Source: Sporosarcina sp. FSL K6-2383 (GTDB lineage: Bacteria; Bacillota; Bacilli; Bacillales_A; Planococcaceae). Taken from it: a DNA stretch of 64,000 bases. The position numbers and the translations under genes are program-made. Shown here in pieces: positions 62,234 to 64,000 of this stretch; positions within the stretch are counted from its first letter, which is position 1; each line of letters opens with the position of its first letter. The notes under the pieces were generated by a model. That model worked only from the letters and a program-made list of their open reading frames with translations, was not told where the DNA came from and did not search any database. The stretch is from contig NZ_CP152017.1 of NCBI RefSeq assembly GCF_038618305.1, positions 1,713,501 to 1,777,500 on the forward strand, given 5' to 3'.

Positions 62234-63208
62234 TTGGAGAAATTGAAGTTAATGACACTTTATGCCGATTTTCGTAAGGATATCGCTTATATAGAAAAGG
62301 AACTTGAGCGCTCCGTCAATTCATCTTCCCCAACTATTCAGAAAGCATCACTGCACTTATTACGCGCTGGTGGAAAGAGAATACGGCCAATATTTGTAAT
62401 CCTAGCATCGAAATTCGGTACTTATTCTTTGAAGGACGTGTCAAAGGTCGCTGTCTCTCTTGAACTTGTTCATATGGCGTCACTTGTCCACGATGATGTT
62501 ATTGACGATTCAGATATGCGTCGGGGCTTTGAGACTGTCAGGGCTCGTTGGGATAATCGAATTGCGATGTATACGGGGGATTTCATCTTTTCGCGTGCAT
62601 TGACGTCCATCGGTGAAATCGGATTGCCTGCAGTTCATCAGCTACTTGCAGAGACGATGCTTGAAATTTGCAAAGGTGAAATCATCCAGATTGATCATCA
62701 GCGCAAAACGGACCAGACTATCCGTGACTATTTACGTCGTATTAAACGGAAGACTGCATTGTTATTATCATCTAGCTGTGAATTAGGTGCCCTCGCTTCG
62801 GGAGCAGATCCTGTAGTGGTTTGGAAAATGCGACGATTTGGATATTATGCGGGAATGGCCTTTCAAATTGTGGATGATATTCTCGATATCACCTCAACGG
62901 ACGAACAGCTTGGAAAACCAGCTGGTAGTGATTTACTGAACGGGCATTTGACATTGCCTATTTTATACATAAAAGATGACCCTGTATTCCAACCGTATAT
63001 GGAGCGTTCATTTAACGGGACTTTAACCGAATCTGAGCGGGATGAAATGCTGTCCTATATCCGGGGGACGGACGCGATTGAAAAAGCTCAAAAGGTAAGC
63101 GACTTATATTTACAGAAAGCGCTTCGAGAATTAGATACGTTACCTAAAGGTGATTCAAAAAAAGCATTCGTACAAATCGCTGAGTTTATTGGTAAACGTA
63201 AATACTAA
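62234..63208 (+). CDS. hepT: Heptaprenyl diphosphate synthase component II
   Basis: HepT is the catalytic trans-prenyltransferase subunit. The 324-residue protein has FARM LVHDDVIDDSDMRRG (Asp87, Asp88, Asp91) and SARM VDDILD near residue 217, with GGKRIRP and GKPAGSDLLNGHLTLP. TTG 62234 follows AGGGGAAGGTAATCGTT; the family N-terminus is variable, and the first internal ATG would remove conserved sequence. ndk follows 130 bases later with a separate leader. Confidence 0.95.
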   Translation: MEKLKLMTLYADFRKDIAYIEKELERSVNSSSPTIQKASLHLLRAGGKRIRPIFVILASKFGTYSLKDVSKVAVSLELVHMASLVHDDVIDDSDMRRGFETVRARWDNRIAMYTGDFIFSRALTSIGEIGLPAVHQLLAETMLEICKGEIIQIDHQRKTDQTIRDYLRRIKRKTALLLSSSCELGALASGADPVVVWKMRRFGYYAGMAFQIVDDILDITSTDEQLGKPAGSDLLNGHLTLPILYIKDDPVFQPYMERSFNGTLTESERDEMLSYIRGTDAIEKAQKVSDLYLQKALRELDTLPKGDSKKAFVQIAEFIGKRKY

Positions 63209-63338
63209 TTACCGTTATTAAGTAGAATAACGGTGATCCCCTAGCATATTTGATTAAGGTTTTAGTTGAAAGAAATAGCATCAAATGGTACGATCGACAA
63301 GGAGAAATCCGGATACATACAAGAGGGAGTGTTTATAA

Positions 63339-63785
63339 ATGGAAAGAACATTTTTAATGGTTAAACCTGACGGTGTACAACGTAATCTAATCGGTGAAAT
63401 TGTCGGCCGTTTCGAAAGCAAAGGTTTCAAACTTGTAGGTGCGAAGCTTATGCAAATTACACCTGAGCTTGCTGCACAACATTACGGCGAACATAAAGAG
63501 CGTCCATTCTTTGGAGAGCTGGTTGACTTCATCACTTCAGGTCCTGTATTTGCAATGGTATGGGAAGGCGAAAACGTAATCTCTGTTGGTCGTCTAATGA
63601 CGGGAGCAACAAATCCGAAAGAATCCGCTCCTGGAACAATCCGCGGTGACTTCGCAGTTACTGTCGGTAAAAATATTATTCATGGTTCTGATGCACCGGA
63701 ATCAGCAGTTCGCGAAATCGGACTTTTCTTCAATGAAGAAGAACTTGTTTCTTATGATAAAACAATGAATAACTGGATTAACTAA
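63339..63785 (+). CDS. ndk: Nucleoside diphosphate kinase
   Basis: Ndk transfers the gamma-phosphate of ATP to NDPs. The 148-residue protein matches family length and contains [20 protein letters not shown] at the N-terminus and catalytic His115 in [15 protein letters not shown] 63339 follows AGAGGGAGTGTTTATAA. It stands between hepT and cheR as in B. subtilis and ends before a perfect terminator at 63795. Confidence 0.97.
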   Translation: MERTFLMVKPDGVQRNLIGEIVGRFESKGFKLVGAKLMQITPELAAQHYGEHKERPFFGELVDFITSGPVFAMVWEGENVISVGRLMTGATNPKESAPGTIRGDFAVTVGKNIIHGSDAPESAVREIGLFFNEEELVSYDKTMNNWIN

Positions 63786-63794
63786 TCCGTAAAA

Positions 63795-63825
63795 ACAGCC
63801 AAGCATTCGTGCTTGGCTGTTTTTG
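63795..63825 (+). terminator. Terminator of ndk
   Basis: ACAGCCAAGCA and TGCTTGGCTGT are perfect arms around TTCG, followed by TTTTTG. Confidence 0.95.
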
Positions 63826-63872
63826 TTATTCCGTAATTGCCTCCAATCAGCTATAATGGAAAGAACATATGA

Positions 63873-64000
<128 letters not shown>

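Overview
The window is a low-to-medium GC Firmicutes chromosome segment. Gene content and order follow the Bacillus subtilis 210-degree region closely: nudF, fur, xerD, deoB, spoIIA operon, spoVAF, lysA, ribT, scpAB, dacB, rluB, resABCDE, sigX-rsiX, ribU, fer, ypbB, recS, ypbE, ypbG, ypdA, ansA, prsW, sleB, ypeB, ypfA, cmk, ypfD (rpsA), der, gpsA, yphE, yphF, spoIVA, hbs, folE, mtrB, hepS, menG, hepT, ndk, cheR. Spore-specific genes (sigF, spoVAF, sleB, ypeB, spoIVA) show an endospore former. Divergence from Bacillus proper, missing neighbours (spmAB, spoVAA-AE, dacF) and the intergenic repeats suggest a Planococcaceae member, perhaps Sporosarcina-like; that assignment is inference.

Layout. 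1-12.6 kb is a variable flank: a LacI-type regulator cut by the window edge, exonuclease III, a broken VOC/PhnB-like gene, small unknowns, two MFS transporters, a guanine-riboswitch-controlled xpt-pbuX purine salvage operon, a HAD phosphatase and a nucleoside transporter. 12.6-17.9 kb is conserved housekeeping (nudF, fur, xerD, deoB, pdp). 18-22 kb is an accessory island between pdp and the spoIIA operon: an orphan phage tail-fibre-like gene, a small partner, a class III nucleotide-cyclase-like protein, three strong hairpins and a toxin-antitoxin-like pair. Related GC-rich repeats in opposite orientations flank it. 22-30 kb holds the sigma-F operon, lysine synthesis, chromosome condensation (scpAB) and wall hydrolysis. 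30-38.4 kb holds rluB, cytochrome c maturation (resABC), the ResDE two-component system and the SigX/RsiX envelope-stress pair. 38.4-46.6 kb has an FMN riboswitch with ribU, ferredoxin, helicase and thiol-redox genes. 46.6-59 kb mixes germination (prsW, sleB, ypeB), c-di-GMP reception, nucleotide and lipid synthesis, translation and spore coat assembly. 59-64 kb is the hbs-folE-mtrB-menaquinone-ndk run, ending inside cheR.

The most unusual content is intergenic. (1) Two arrays, 36 kb apart (9557-9801 and 45391-45615), are built from units spaced 21, 21, 21 and 19 nt, giving an identical 82-nt higher-order period in both. (2) A dispersed element of about 100 nt made of three consecutive small hairpins occurs between genes at 43.4, 56.2, 54.9 and, inverted, 47.4 kb. 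(3) A mosaic repeat family at 47.35, 57.24 and 59.25 kb precedes sleB, spoIVA and hbs. Two of those copies carry a 130-131-nt unit with 11-bp terminal inverted repeats. (4) The 18-22 kb island combines a cyclase-like gene with a possible Phd/HicB-hybrid antitoxin.
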